From Acidobacteriota bacterium (GTDB lineage Bacteria > Acidobacteriota > Blastocatellia > Pyrinomonadales > Pyrinomonadaceae): DNA of 57,484 bases. The position numbers and the translations under genes were made by a program. Below the pieces are notes generated by a model, which ran no database searches, was not told where the DNA came from, and saw only the letters and a list, made by a program, of their open reading frames with translations. The stretch lies in NCBI GenBank assembly GCA_020199995.1, contig JAIVJM010000003.1:1-57484 (forward strand), in the 5' to 3' direction. Shown here piece by piece: positions 33,961-42,305 of the stretch (within the stretch, counting starts at the first letter, position 1; each line of letters starts with the position of its first letter).

Positions 33961-34902
33961 TTAGATAACGTCGGCGAAACCTTTCTCGACGCGGCGGAAC
34001 ATGAACGCGGAGTAGACGAGTAGCACGAGCGTGACGGCGGTGGAGACGGCGAGCGCGAAGCGGTTGAACGTGCCGCCGAGCAGCGCGACGCGGAAGCCGT
34101 CGATGATGCCGACGAGCGGGTTGAGCGAATAGAGCCAGCCCCACCTCCCCAACTTGGCGAAGACGAGACCCGGAGGGTAGACCACCGGCGAGACATACAT
34201 CCAGAGCTGGATGAGCACCGGCAGCGCGACGCCGATGTCCCTATATTTCACGTTCAGAGCCGAAAGCAGCATCCCGCAGCCGAGCGCGAGCAGCATCGTC
34301 AGGGAGACGAGCGGCAGCAGCATCAGCACGTTCCACGTCAGCCCGACGCGATAGTAAACGAGCAGCCCCGCCAGGATCACGAACGCGATGGCGAAATCCA
34401 CGAGCCGACCGGCCACCGCCGCCGTCGGCACGATCAGGCGCGGGAAGTAGACCTTGGTAATTAAGTGGGCGTTGGCGACGAGACTGTTGGCGCTGGCTGT
34501 GACGGCGCTCGAAAAGAACATCCAGGGCAGCAGCCCCGCGTAGGCGAAGAGCGCGTAAGGAAAACCGTCGGACGGGACGCGCACCAGCATGCCGAGAAAG
34601 ACCGTGAAGATGAGCGTAATCATCAACGGCTGGAGCACGACCCACGCCACGCCCAGAAGAGTCTGCTTGTAGCGCACTTTCAGATCGCGCCACGTCAGGA
34701 AATAGAGCAACTCGCGGTACGCCCAGAGGTCGCCGAGGTCGAGCGCGCTCCAAGGCTTGCTCGGCTGGATCGTCACCAGTGGCTCGTCCGGCAGGGCGTG
34801 CGCCGGCGGATCGTTCGGCGTCGTTCTAACGGGGGGCGAGGCTGGGGTGTTGTCGATGGATGGCTCCAGCGCACCTGCGCTGTTGCTTGAGGTAGTACTC
34901 AT
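33961..34902 (-). CDS. wzm: ABC transporter permease for polysaccharide export
   Basis: The 313-residue membrane protein has a proline-rich cytosolic N-terminus (1-45) and about six membrane spans. Recognisable blocks are WRDLKVRYKQTLLGVAWVVLQPLM, the first span TLIFTVFLGML, PWMFFSSAV and NLLVANAHLITKVYFPRL-type residues, the latter read as ANAHLITKVYFPRLI, followed by SPVVYPP and LYSLNPLVGIIDGFR. These are signatures of the ABC2/Wzm (TagG/KpsM-like) permeases. It forms the inner-membrane channel with Wzt. It is the first gene of the long minus-strand run, close behind a promoter at 34967-34994. Confidence 0.92.
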   Translation of the reverse strand: MSTTSSNSAGALEPSIDNTPASPPVRTTPNDPPAHALPDEPLVTIQPSKPWSALDLGDLWAYRELLYFLTWRDLKVRYKQTLLGVAWVVLQPLMITLIFTVFLGMLVRVPSDGFPYALFAYAGLLPWMFFSSAVTASANSLVANAHLITKVYFPRLIVPTAAVAGRLVDFAIAFVILAGLLVYYRVGLTWNVLMLLPLVSLTMLLALGCGMLLSALNVKYRDIGVALPVLIQLWMYVSPVVYPPGLVFAKLGRWGWLYSLNPLVGIIDGFRVALLGGTFNRFALAVSTAVTLVLLVYSAFMFRRVEKGFADVI

Positions 34903-34966
34903 TCAATGAGGTCTTCGCCGCCCGCTCGCGCTCAAGAAGTCTCTCTTTTCAGAATTAAGGGGAGTT

Positions 34967-34994
34967 AGTTTAGCACACGCTAGGTGCGCGTCAA
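34967..34994 (-). promoter_or_regulatory. Promoter of the minus-strand export/assembly run
   Basis: On the minus strand TTGACG is followed after 16 nt by TAAACT, about 65 nt upstream of the wzm start. It is the only good match upstream of wzm and would drive wzm through the distal transferases, possibly with internal promoters. Confidence 0.55.
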
Positions 34995-35052
34995 GCGGGG
35001 CACAGGCGCGGGGGCCGGGCGCGGGGCGCGGACTGGTCGTGGGGGAAAATAA

Positions 35053-35096
35053 CTACCCCTGCCGCGCGCCTCTGGCGAAGCGCGCGGCAGGGGTAG
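35053..35096. terminator. Hairpin terminator after the beta-helix gene
   Basis: A perfect 16-bp stem (35053-35068 with 35081-35096) closes a 12-nt loop, 25 nt beyond the stop of the beta-helix gene. It separates that gene from the wzm promoter. Confidence 0.75.
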
Positions 35097-35121
35097 TGTC
35101 GCAGGAGACTAGGGCCGCGCC

Positions 35122-36114
35122 TTAGCTCGGGCCGACCCCCGTGCCGAGCACCGCGCCGTTCGCCTGGTTGTTGCCATACGACAGTACCTGCCCGCCACCC
35201 GCCGTCGTGAACAGCGTCGTGTTGTTCAGGAAGGTGGTGTTCGAGACGCGGATGATGGTGTTGGCGGTCGAAGCGTTAACGCCGGTGGCGTTGCCGCTGA
35301 TGACGCAGTGGTCGACCGACACCTCCGTGGTCCCGGCCGAGTTTTGGATCGCGAAGACCCCCGCCGCGCCGATCGAGCTGATAACCGAGTTGGAGATCAC
35401 GGCCTTGACGTTGCTGCCGAAATTCATGCCTTGGCCGCAGTTACTCACGCGCGTGTTGGAGATCGAGACCTTCATGCTCGTCGACGCGCCGTTCAGGGCG
35501 GCGTTGGGATCAACGACGATGCCGGCGGCCGCCATGTTCCTGACGGTCGTGTTGTTGACGGTCAGGACGCCGCCGCCTTGCCGGAAGTCCTCGATGCCGC
35601 GCCCCGGGTTGCCGAAGGAGCCGTCGATCACGCAGTCCTCGACCGCCACCTCGGTGCCGATCGCCGCGGCCCCGCCGCTGATGCGGATGCCGCGCAGGCC
35701 GGAGGAGGCGGCGCTGGAACCGCCCGAGCCGTTGATGTTGAGGTTGCGGAGGCGGACGGACTTCTGCGACTCGCCGACCGAGGTGAAGTTATCGAAGGCG
35801 ATGGTAACGCCGTTCGTCGCGGAGTGGAGGATCGAGCCGTAGCCCTGCCCCTGCGTGCCCTCGATGGTGATCGACTTGGTGATGGTTATCGCGCCGAAGC
35901 CGCCCGGATCGAGCGTGCTGATCTCGCCGTGAACGGCCGTCTTCGAGATGGCGCCCGCGTAGGTCTTGCAGGGGGCGGTGCGGCTGCAGGGGTTGACGTC
36001 GTCGCCGACGCCCGAGACCCAGGTGCGTGTGGCCTGCGCCTGAGCGCCTGAGGATAGGGCCACGATGAAGGCCATCACGGCAAAGGCGGTCAGAGTGAAA
36101 CGAAACTTGCTCAT
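35122..36114 (-). CDS. Secreted right-handed beta-helix protein
   Basis: The 330-residue protein has a signal peptide (KFRFTLTAFAVMAFIVALSSGAQAQ, with likely cleavage after AQA). The mature start TRTWVSGVGDDVNPCSRTAPCKTYAGAIS has paired Cys. Repeated strand-turn units follow (ITITKSITIEGTQ, VAVEDCVIDG, VSISNTRVSNCG, AVISNSVISSIG, VSVDHCVISGN), as in pectate-lyase-like parallel beta-helices. The repeats are not identical, and no catalytic Asp cluster is obvious. It is probably a cell-surface or exported carbohydrate-binding protein. The ATG at 36114 has AAGGAG about 8 nt upstream; an earlier in-frame start lacks this. Own terminator at 35053. Confidence 0.82.
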   Translation of the reverse strand: MSKFRFTLTAFAVMAFIVALSSGAQAQATRTWVSGVGDDVNPCSRTAPCKTYAGAISKTAVHGEISTLDPGGFGAITITKSITIEGTQGQGYGSILHSATNGVTIAFDNFTSVGESQKSVRLRNLNINGSGGSSAASSGLRGIRISGGAAAIGTEVAVEDCVIDGSFGNPGRGIEDFRQGGGVLTVNNTTVRNMAAAGIVVDPNAALNGASTSMKVSISNTRVSNCGQGMNFGSNVKAVISNSVISSIGAAGVFAIQNSAGTTEVSVDHCVISGNATGVNASTANTIIRVSNTTFLNNTTLFTTAGGGQVLSYGNNQANGAVLGTGVGPS

Positions 36115-36193
36115 CTTGTCTCTCCTTTTTTGCTCAAAGAGTCTCAAGTAATAGCCAGACGCCAGATAAGGGCTCCCGGGCTGTTTCCGTGAG

Positions 36194-36212
36194 GACAGGA
36201 AGCTTTCCTGTC
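36194..36212. repeat. Short palindrome upstream of the beta-helix gene
   Basis: An 8-bp inverted repeat GACAGGAA / TTCCTGTC with a 3-nt centre lies about 80 nt upstream of the beta-helix ATG. It could be an operator or part of the leader. No clear -35/-10 pair was found beside it. Confidence 0.35.
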
Positions 36213-36243
36213 GAGATCAACTGTTTGATGTTAAGAGCTGGCG

Positions 36244-36269
36244 GGGCGTCCCGGCGTGCCGGGACGCCC
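36244..36269 (-). terminator. Terminator hairpin after the HYR/PxKF gene
   Basis: A 12-bp inverted repeat with a 2-nt nominal loop begins about 8 nt after the stop of the large surface-protein gene on the minus strand. It fits a terminator or 3'-end structure for that gene. Confidence 0.6.
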
Positions 36270-36277
36270 TTCTACTC

Positions 36278-39200
36278 CTACTTGAACTTGAACTGGGCTT
36301 TGTGCTCGCTGCCGTCGTTCAGCTTGACGACGAGCAGGCGGCACGTCCCGGCCCAAGAGTTCTCGGTCTTCCAGTTATAGTGGTACTGGTCAGAACCGGC
36401 GTCGTAAGTGAGTGTGCTGCCTCCGGAGGTCACAATCCCCTCAAGGTCGGAGACCGGGGCGGACGTGCTGCACGCGACCTGCTGCGACGCCGGGAAGCCG
36501 GCGGCGAAGATGCTGAGTCCCTTGTTGCCGCTCAGGTTGAACTTCAAGGGCACGGCGCGCCCGGCGTTGACGCTGTTCAACACCGGCAGGTTACCCACCG
36601 GCGAGAAGAAGCCGGTGAAGTTGTAGAGCACCGTCACGGTGAAGCTGCACGAGGAGGTGTTGCCCGAGTCGTCCGTGGCGGTCGACGTCACGGTGGTCGT
36701 GCCGACGTTGAAGACCGAGCCGGAGGCCTTGTCGGTCACCACCGGCACGCTCGCGTCGCAGGAGTCGGTCGCCGTCGGCGCGGAGAAGTTCACGGTCGTC
36801 GAGGTGGCCGTGGAGTTCGCCGGGAGCGTGACGACGATGTTGGCCGGGCAACTGATGACCGGCGCGGTCGTGTCGACGACGGTCACGGTGCGCGTGACCG
36901 TCGTGGCCGCGTTGCCCGAGTCGTCCGCCGCCGCGTAGCTGATCGTGTACGTGCCGGGCACGTTCACGTCCACCGAGCCCGAGGCCGTGACCGGGACACT
37001 AGTGTCGCAGCTATCCGCGGCCGTCGCTCCCGGATCGGCGAACGAGGTGTGGCACTCGACCGTCATCGTGCCCGCGCCGTTAAGCGTGATCACGGGGCGG
37101 GTGGTGTCCACGACGGTGACGGTGCGCGTGACCTGAATGGCCGCGTTGCCCGAGTCGTCGCTCGCGTTGTAGTTGATCGTGTACACGCCCGGCGTGTTCA
37201 CGTCCACCGAGCCCGAGGCCGTGACCGGGACGCCGGCGTCGCAGCTATCCGCGGCCGTCGCTCCCGGATCGGCGAACGAGGTGTGGCACTCGACCGTCAT
37301 CGAAGACGCGCCGCTGAGCGTGATGACGGGCTTGATGGTGTCAACGACCGTCACGGTGCGCTGGGCGGTCGCGGTGTTGCCCGCGCCATCCTTCGCCGTG
37401 TAGGTGATCGTGTAGGTTCCGGGGACGTCCGGGTTGAAGCCGCCCGAAGTCGTCACGGTGACGGGGGCGTCGTTGCAGTTGTCGCCCGTCGTCACGCCCG
37501 GATCGGCGAACGAGGTGTGACACTCGTGCGTCATCGAGCCCCCGCCGACGAGCGCGACGGTCGGCGGCGTCGGGTCAATGACGGTGATCGTCTGCACGGA
37601 GCTGGCGGAGTTGACGCCGTCGCTGGCCGTGAAGGTGCGCTTGATGAGGTACGGATCGGCGGCGGAGCCGGAGCCGGTGCGCGGCGCCTCGGAGACCGTC
37701 ACCGTCGGCGTGACGCCGCAGTTGTCAACCACGGGGCCTCCGTCCGGCAGGTTGTCGTTGGTACCGGTCGCCTGCGACGGATCGGCCGCGGGCACCTCGC
37801 TCAGGCAGGTGTATTGCGCGTCCGCCGGAGCCCTGATGGCCGGCGGCGAGTTCTCGGTAACCGTCACGGTCTGCGTGTCGGTCGCCGTGTTGCCGCCCGC
37901 GTCGGTCGCCGTCCAGGTGATGGTCGTCGTGCCGACGGGGAAGAAGTTGCCCGCGGGCACGCCGGTGCGGGTGATGTTCACCGTGCAGCCGCCGTCCTCA
38001 GCCTCGGCCCTCCCCAGAGCGGCTTCGCTGACCACGACGCCGCACGTGGCACCCCCGGCCCCGGTCGTCAGCGTCAGATCGTCCGGCGCGTTGATGGTCG
38101 GCGCGGTGGTGTCGTTGACGTTGACCGTGATGGTCTGCGTGCAGGAGGCGGTGCGCCCCACGCTGTCGGTGGCCGTCCAGACGATGGAGGTCGTACCCGC
38201 GCCGAAGGACGTGTCGAGCGGCTGGCCGTCGCTGCGCTCGCCGGTCACGGTCGCGCCCGCGCTGGCCGTCGGCGTGCCGGTGGCAATCGTCGCCGTGCAG
38301 TCATCACTGGTGGTCGTGATGTTCGCCGGGCAGGAGATGGTCGGGCCGCCACCCTCTACCACGGTTACGGTGAAGCTACAGGAGGCGCCGCCTGCCGCGG
38401 TGGAGGTGACCGTCGTCGTGCCGACGGGGAAGAAGGAGCCGGAGGCTTGGCTGGTGCTCAGCGCCCCGCAGGAGCCGAAGGGCTCCGCTCCCCCGAAGGT
38501 GACAATGGCCCCGGACTGGTCGCCCTGCGTGGTGTTGGCGCTGACGGTGATGTCGTTGGGGCATTCGAGGAGACACTCGGCCTCGCCGCCGCCGGCGGCG
38601 ACCTCAAACCTAGCGGCCGCCGTGTTGTCATCCTCGTCCAGTTCCGTCGTCGTGCTGGAGACGCTCGCCGTCGTCTCGACGGTACCGAGGCTCGCGCCGC
38701 CGGCGATCTGGTAAATGGCCGTGAACTCGGCCCGCTCGCCGTTGGCCAGACTCGTGATCGTACAATCAGGCGAATCGGCGGGCGCGCAGCTCGGGCCGGA
38801 ATCCTGCGAGAAGGAACTGAGCGTCGCGCCGGCCGGCGCGACCTCCGTCAGGTGGACGCCCTGCGCCGCGTCGGGGCCGCCGTTGGCGACGATCACCACG
38901 AAGGCGATGACCCCGCCGGGGGCGACCGAGTTGTCGGAACCGCGGACGAACTTACGGGCGAAGACGTCGGCGACGGCGCGGTCGGGGGCGCGGACCGTGA
39001 AGGAGGCGGAAGCGCGTATCGAACCGTTGGCGCGCGTCAGGTAAACCCTCCACGTCCCGCGGTTCCGGGTGAGCAGGAAGCCGCCCAGCAACGAGGTGTC
39101 GGCCGTCGGGAGCGTGTACTGGTACTCGGTCGAGGGGTCGGAGCTGGCGGTGGCGAACTGTTCGATGAGGCCGGAGGGGCTGATCCAGGAAACGCGCCAC

Positions 39201-39631
39201 GGGAACAGGGAGGAAGGCGCGCCGGTGGCCTTCGCGCAGACCGCCTCGCCCAAGATAAACGTGGTCTTGGGCTGGTCGGTGTCGCAGTCGTAGGTGGCGA
39301 TGCTCGGCGCTGCCGGCGGGAGTTGGAACATCGCCGCGGCGGCGAGCGAGGCCCCGGAGGTCACGGACGCCGCGGGGGCGGCAGGCGCTACGGGGGCGGT
39401 GCGCGCCGGCGCGTCCACCTTCACGGGGCCAGCGGCGACGCGGCGGAAGGCGGCGGAGCTTTGACCCGGGTAGAGCGCCAAAGCCAGCATCCCCGCCAGC
39501 ACCGCGAAAGCCACGGCACGGGCGCCGACGATAGTGGAGCGCTGCTTGCCATTCGCGCGCGGCGGCATTTTCTGCAGTGTGGCCGGTATTTTGCTGTGGC
39601 GGAACACGGGGGTAACTTTGCCTTCTATCAT
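36278..39631 (-). CDS. Large secreted HYR/Ig-like repeat protein with PxKF domain
   Basis: The 1117-residue protein has an N-terminal hydrophobic segment (about 35-60: AVAFAVLAGMLALALYPG). A DUF11-like domain follows (AFVVIVANGGPDAAQGVHLTEVAPAGA), then several HYR modules (ISCPANI, SFFPVGTTTVTSTA). At least three Ig-like units carry the hallmark VECHTSFADPG. A C-terminal PxKF domain (FSPVGNLPVLNSVNAGRAVPLKFNL) closes it. Such proteins are extracellular adhesins or matrix components. The two central Ig units are nearly identical over about 100 nt (offset 234 nt). The ATG at 39631 has GGGAG 6 nt upstream. It has its own promoter near 39.92 kb and a leader of about 270 nt. Confidence 0.87.
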   Translation of the reverse strand: MIEGKVTPVFRHSKIPATLQKMPPRANGKQRSTIVGARAVAFAVLAGMLALALYPGQSSAAFRRVAAGPVKVDAPARTAPVAPAAPAASVTSGASLAAAAMFQLPPAAPSIATYDCDTDQPKTTFILGEAVCAKATGAPSSLFPWRVSWISPSGLIEQFATASSDPSTEYQYTLPTADTSLLGGFLLTRNRGTWRVYLTRANGSIRASASFTVRAPDRAVADVFARKFVRGSDNSVAPGGVIAFVVIVANGGPDAAQGVHLTEVAPAGATLSSFSQDSGPSCAPADSPDCTITSLANGERAEFTAIYQIAGGASLGTVETTASVSSTTTELDEDDNTAAARFEVAAGGGEAECLLECPNDITVSANTTQGDQSGAIVTFGGAEPFGSCGALSTSQASGSFFPVGTTTVTSTAAGGASCSFTVTVVEGGGPTISCPANITTTSDDCTATIATGTPTASAGATVTGERSDGQPLDTSFGAGTTSIVWTATDSVGRTASCTQTITVNVNDTTAPTINAPDDLTLTTGAGGATCGVVVSEAALGRAEAEDGGCTVNITRTGVPAGNFFPVGTTTITWTATDAGGNTATDTQTVTVTENSPPAIRAPADAQYTCLSEVPAADPSQATGTNDNLPDGGPVVDNCGVTPTVTVSEAPRTGSGSAADPYLIKRTFTASDGVNSASSVQTITVIDPTPPTVALVGGGSMTHECHTSFADPGVTTGDNCNDAPVTVTTSGGFNPDVPGTYTITYTAKDGAGNTATAQRTVTVVDTIKPVITLSGASSMTVECHTSFADPGATAADSCDAGVPVTASGSVDVNTPGVYTINYNASDDSGNAAIQVTRTVTVVDTTRPVITLNGAGTMTVECHTSFADPGATAADSCDTSVPVTASGSVDVNVPGTYTISYAAADDSGNAATTVTRTVTVVDTTAPVISCPANIVVTLPANSTATSTTVNFSAPTATDSCDASVPVVTDKASGSVFNVGTTTVTSTATDDSGNTSSCSFTVTVLYNFTGFFSPVGNLPVLNSVNAGRAVPLKFNLSGNKGLSIFAAGFPASQQVACSTSAPVSDLEGIVTSGGSTLTYDAGSDQYHYNWKTENSWAGTCRLLVVKLNDGSEHKAQFKFK

Positions 39632-39909
39632 CCGTCTCTCCCTATAAAATTAGGTTTTACTTAATGTGCGTCTCTCTATAACTAGCGCGCTCTGGCCTTC
39701 GGCGACTGGCGGGGCGCGAACTCCACCCGCCGGTCGGGCTGAAGGCGAGGCATTAGATATGCAAGAGAGCCCGGAGCATCATCACAAGGAGTGGCACTTT
39801 CGAGTGACTTTTAACTGCTTGCCAACGAGGTAATAGGCTGGCGTGGAAACCGGAGGTGACCTAAGCCTTGAGGCACATCTAGCAGGCACAACCCTCTGTC
39901 AGGGGGCGC

Positions 39910-39938
39910 ATCTTAAGCCAACGGGATTTTTGTGTCAA
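39910..39938 (-). promoter_or_regulatory. Promoter for the HYR/PxKF gene
   Basis: On the minus strand a perfect TTGACA is followed after 17 nt by TAAGAT. The predicted leader to the ATG at 39631 is about 270 nt, long enough to hold a structured control element. No known riboswitch was recognised in it. Nothing else coding is seen in the 540-nt gap 39632-40171. Confidence 0.55.
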
Positions 39939-39991
39939 GGAAATAGTTCATCAGTTTCGCGCAATTGTGTCGGCGCGGGCGGGGGCCTTTC

Positions 39992-40021
39992 TTGACACCC
40001 TTGGAAATGCCTCCTTATACT
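39992..40021 (+). promoter_or_regulatory. Promoter for the plus-strand biosynthesis run
   Basis: A perfect TTGACA is followed after 18 nt by TATACT, about 150 nt upstream of rfbB. It is divergent from the HYR promoter, so the two face away from a shared spacer of about 55 nt. Confidence 0.6.
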
Positions 40022-40171
40022 CGAAAACTTCTGACAGCCTGTAGCTCCATCATCAGCACGTGCCAATCGTCTCACCCGAGAGAGTAAGGATTTCTTGGGC
40101 CCGGAGTTAATCGGCACATACTACTTTCCGCGTCGCCCCGGAGCGCCGGGGCCGGGATTGAAAATTTAATC

Positions 40172-41185
40172 ATGCGTAAATTGTTCGTCACCGGCGGCGC
40201 CGGCTTCATCGGCTCCGCCTTCGTCAGGCTCCTGCTCGACGAACTGCCCGCGTGCGAGATCGTCAACTTCGACGCGCTCACTTACGCCGGCAACCCCGAC
40301 AACCTCGCCGGGCTCGACCCGGCGCGCCACCGCTTCGTGCGGGGCGACATCTGCGACCGCGCCGCCGTCCTCGGCGCGCTCGAAGCCGACACGGACGCGC
40401 TCTTCAATTTCGCCGCCGAGTCGCACGTCGACCGCAGCATCCACTCGGCGGACGAGTTCCTGCGCACGAACGTCCTGGGCACGCAGGTCTTGCTCGACGC
40501 CGCGCGCTCTCTCGGCGCTCGGCGCTTCGTTCAGGTCTCGACCGACGAGGTGATGGGGAGCCTGCCTGAACGGGACGACGCCTTCTTCACGGAGGACTCG
40601 CCCTTCGCGCCCAACAGCCCCTACTCCGCGTCGAAGGCGGCGGCGGAACACCTCGTGCGCGCCGCGCACCACACGCACGGCGTCGACGCCGTCGTGACGC
40701 GCTGCGGCAACAACTACGGTCCCCGGCAGTTCCCCGAAAAGTTCCTCCCGCTGATGCTCGCGAACGCGATGAATGATGAGCCGATCCCCGTCTACGGCGA
40801 CGGGCAGAACGTGCGCGACTGGATTTACGTCGAGGATCACTGCCGCGCGATCCTGCTCGCCGCCGAGCGCGGTCGCGCCGGGGCGGTCTACAACGTCGGC
40901 GCGCGCAACGAGCGGCGCAACCTCGAAGTCGCCGAGTCGGTCCTCGACGCGCTCGGCAAGCCGCGCTCTCTCCTGCGCTTCGTCAAGGATCGACCCGGTC
41001 ACGACCGGCGCTACGCCATCGACCCCGGGCTCGCCGAGCGCGAGCTGGGCTGGCGACCGCGCGAGACGTGGCAGAGCGGTCTCAAAAAGACCATCGAGTG
41101 GTACGCCGCCAACGGCGAGTGGCTCGCGCGCGCGCGCGGCGGCGCCTACCGGGAGTTCTACGAGCGGCAGTACGGAGAGAACTAA
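40172..41185 (+). CDS. rfbB: dTDP-glucose 4,6-dehydratase
   Basis: The 337-residue extended SDR has FVTGGAGFIGSAFVRLLL, NFDALTYAGNPDNLAGL, FAAESHVDRSIHSADEFLRTNVLGT, VSTDEVMGSL, SPYSASKAAAEHLV (YxxxK) and NNYGPRQFPEKFLP. These are diagnostic of RfbB/RmlB. The enzyme converts dTDP-glucose to dTDP-4-keto-6-deoxyglucose in the cytoplasm, using bound NAD+. It opens the plus-strand run. Length and motifs are complete. rfbD follows after a heptad hairpin; rfbC is on the other strand at 22.7-23.2 kb and rfbA is not in the window. Confidence 0.96.
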   Translation: MRKLFVTGGAGFIGSAFVRLLLDELPACEIVNFDALTYAGNPDNLAGLDPARHRFVRGDICDRAAVLGALEADTDALFNFAAESHVDRSIHSADEFLRTNVLGTQVLLDAARSLGARRFVQVSTDEVMGSLPERDDAFFTEDSPFAPNSPYSASKAAAEHLVRAAHHTHGVDAVVTRCGNNYGPRQFPEKFLPLMLANAMNDEPIPVYGDGQNVRDWIYVEDHCRAILLAAERGRAGAVYNVGARNERRNLEVAESVLDALGKPRSLLRFVKDRPGHDRRYAIDPGLAERELGWRPRETWQSGLKKTIEWYAANGEWLARARGGAYREFYERQYGEN

Positions 41186-41186
41186 T

Positions 41187-41271
41187 TGCGGAATGCGGAT
41201 TTCGGATTGCGGATTAGAAGATAAACCGTCTTTCAATCCGCAATCTGCATTCCGCATTCCGCAATCGCAGG
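41187..41271. repeat. Heptad repeat pair (GCGGATT / AATCCGC), hairpin
   Basis: The left arm has GCGGAAT, GCGGATT, TCGGATT and GCGGATT. The right arm has AATCCGC, AATCTGC, ATTCCGC and ATTCCGC. The arms are complementary, with a loop of about 16 nt, and fill the gap between rfbB and rfbD. Confidence 0.8.
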
Positions 41272-41304
41272 ATTCCCCAATCGACTGCGGGCTTCAGATA
41301 CATC

Positions 41305-42159
41305 ATGAAGATTTTGATCACGGGCGCGGGCGGGATGCTCGGTCGCGCGGTCGCGCTCGACTGCCGCGCGCGCGGCGACGAGGTCTTCGCGCACGATCGC
41401 GCGAGCCTCGACATCACGGACGCCGCGCGCGTCGCCGACGTCTTCGCGCGCGAGCGACCCGACGCCGTCATCAACTGCGCGGCATGGACCGACGTGGACG
41501 CCTGCGAGCGCGACCCCGCGCGCGCCTTCGAGGTCAACTCCGGGGCGGTCGAGATTCTCGCCGCCCGTAGCCGCCGCGCCGCCGCAGCCTTCGTCACCGT
41601 CTCGACCGACTACGTCTTCGCGGGCGACAAGCGGGGCTTCTACACGCAGCGCGACGATCCCCGTCCGCGCAGTCACTACGGCAGGGCGAAGCTCGATGGC
41701 GAGCGGAGAGCGCAAGCCGCGACGGCGCGCTGCGTGGTCGTGCGCTCGGGCTGGATTTTCGGCGACGGCGGGCGCAACTTCTTGAGCCGCGTCGTCTCGC
41801 TCGCGCGCACGGGCGCGCCCCTGAGCGCCATCGCGGACGCCTACGGCACGCCGACTTACGCCGTCGATCTCGCCGCGCGCCTGCGCCTCCTCGCCGAACT
41901 CGATCTGCCCGGCGTCTACCACGTCGTGAACGCGGGCGCGGGCGCGAGCTTCTACGAGTTCGCCGCCGCGGCGCTCGCCCGCGCCGGGCTCGACGAGACG
42001 GCGCTCGAAAGTGTGTCGATGGACTCGCTCGCGAGGCCCGCCCCGCGCCCGCGCAACTCGCGCCTGCGCTGCCTCGTCTCAGAGGCGATAGGGCTCGCCC
42101 CGCTGCGCGACTGGCGCGACGCGCTCGGCGAATTCGTGGGCGGCGGCGGCGGGGGCTGA
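41305..42159 (+). CDS. rfbD: dTDP-4-dehydrorhamnose reductase
   Basis: The 284-residue SDR has ILITGAGGMLGRAVALD, VINCAAWTDVDACE, VNSGAVEILA, VSTDYVFAG, SHYGRAKLDGE (YxxxK) and VVRSGWIFGDGG. RfbD/RmlD reduces the 4-keto group to give dTDP-L-rhamnose with NAD(P)H. The C-terminus is Gly-rich (GGGGGG). It ends the rhamnose section; the next gene, wzc, begins after a 146-nt gap that carries a promoter. Confidence 0.94.
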   Translation: MKILITGAGGMLGRAVALDCRARGDEVFAHDRASLDITDAARVADVFARERPDAVINCAAWTDVDACERDPARAFEVNSGAVEILAARSRRAAAAFVTVSTDYVFAGDKRGFYTQRDDPRPRSHYGRAKLDGERRAQAATARCVVVRSGWIFGDGGRNFLSRVVSLARTGAPLSAIADAYGTPTYAVDLAARLRLLAELDLPGVYHVVNAGAGASFYEFAAAALARAGLDETALESVSMDSLARPAPRPRNSRLRCLVSEAIGLAPLRDWRDALGEFVGGGGGG

Positions 42160-42217
42160 GCGCGCCTCGCCTCCCGTCCGTCTCCGGTCGGGCGCGCCAA
42201 AACCGCCTGCCCGCCGC

Positions 42218-42245
42218 TTGCCTCACGGCGCGTCTCTGATATTAT
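42218..42245 (+). promoter_or_regulatory. Promoter for the wzc section
   Basis: TTGCCT is followed after 16 nt by TATTAT, about 60 nt upstream of the wzc ATG. The gap 42160-42305 holds no other feature that I can see. Confidence 0.5.
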
Positions 42246-42305
42246 AGCTACCTTCGTTCGGAGATAGCCTTCGGCGTTCCTGATTAAGGTTTAAAAGAAA
42301 TAAAG

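Noticed and set aside
36302-39664. 1120-codon open frame on the plus strand opposite the HYR gene
   Set aside because: Its composition (Arg, Gly, Val, His rich), absence of motifs and exact overlap with a gene of clear domain structure show a high-GC antisense shadow.
39935-40117. 60-codon minus-strand frame between the divergent promoters
   Set aside because: It overlaps both promoters, has no ribosome site and no recognisable domain.
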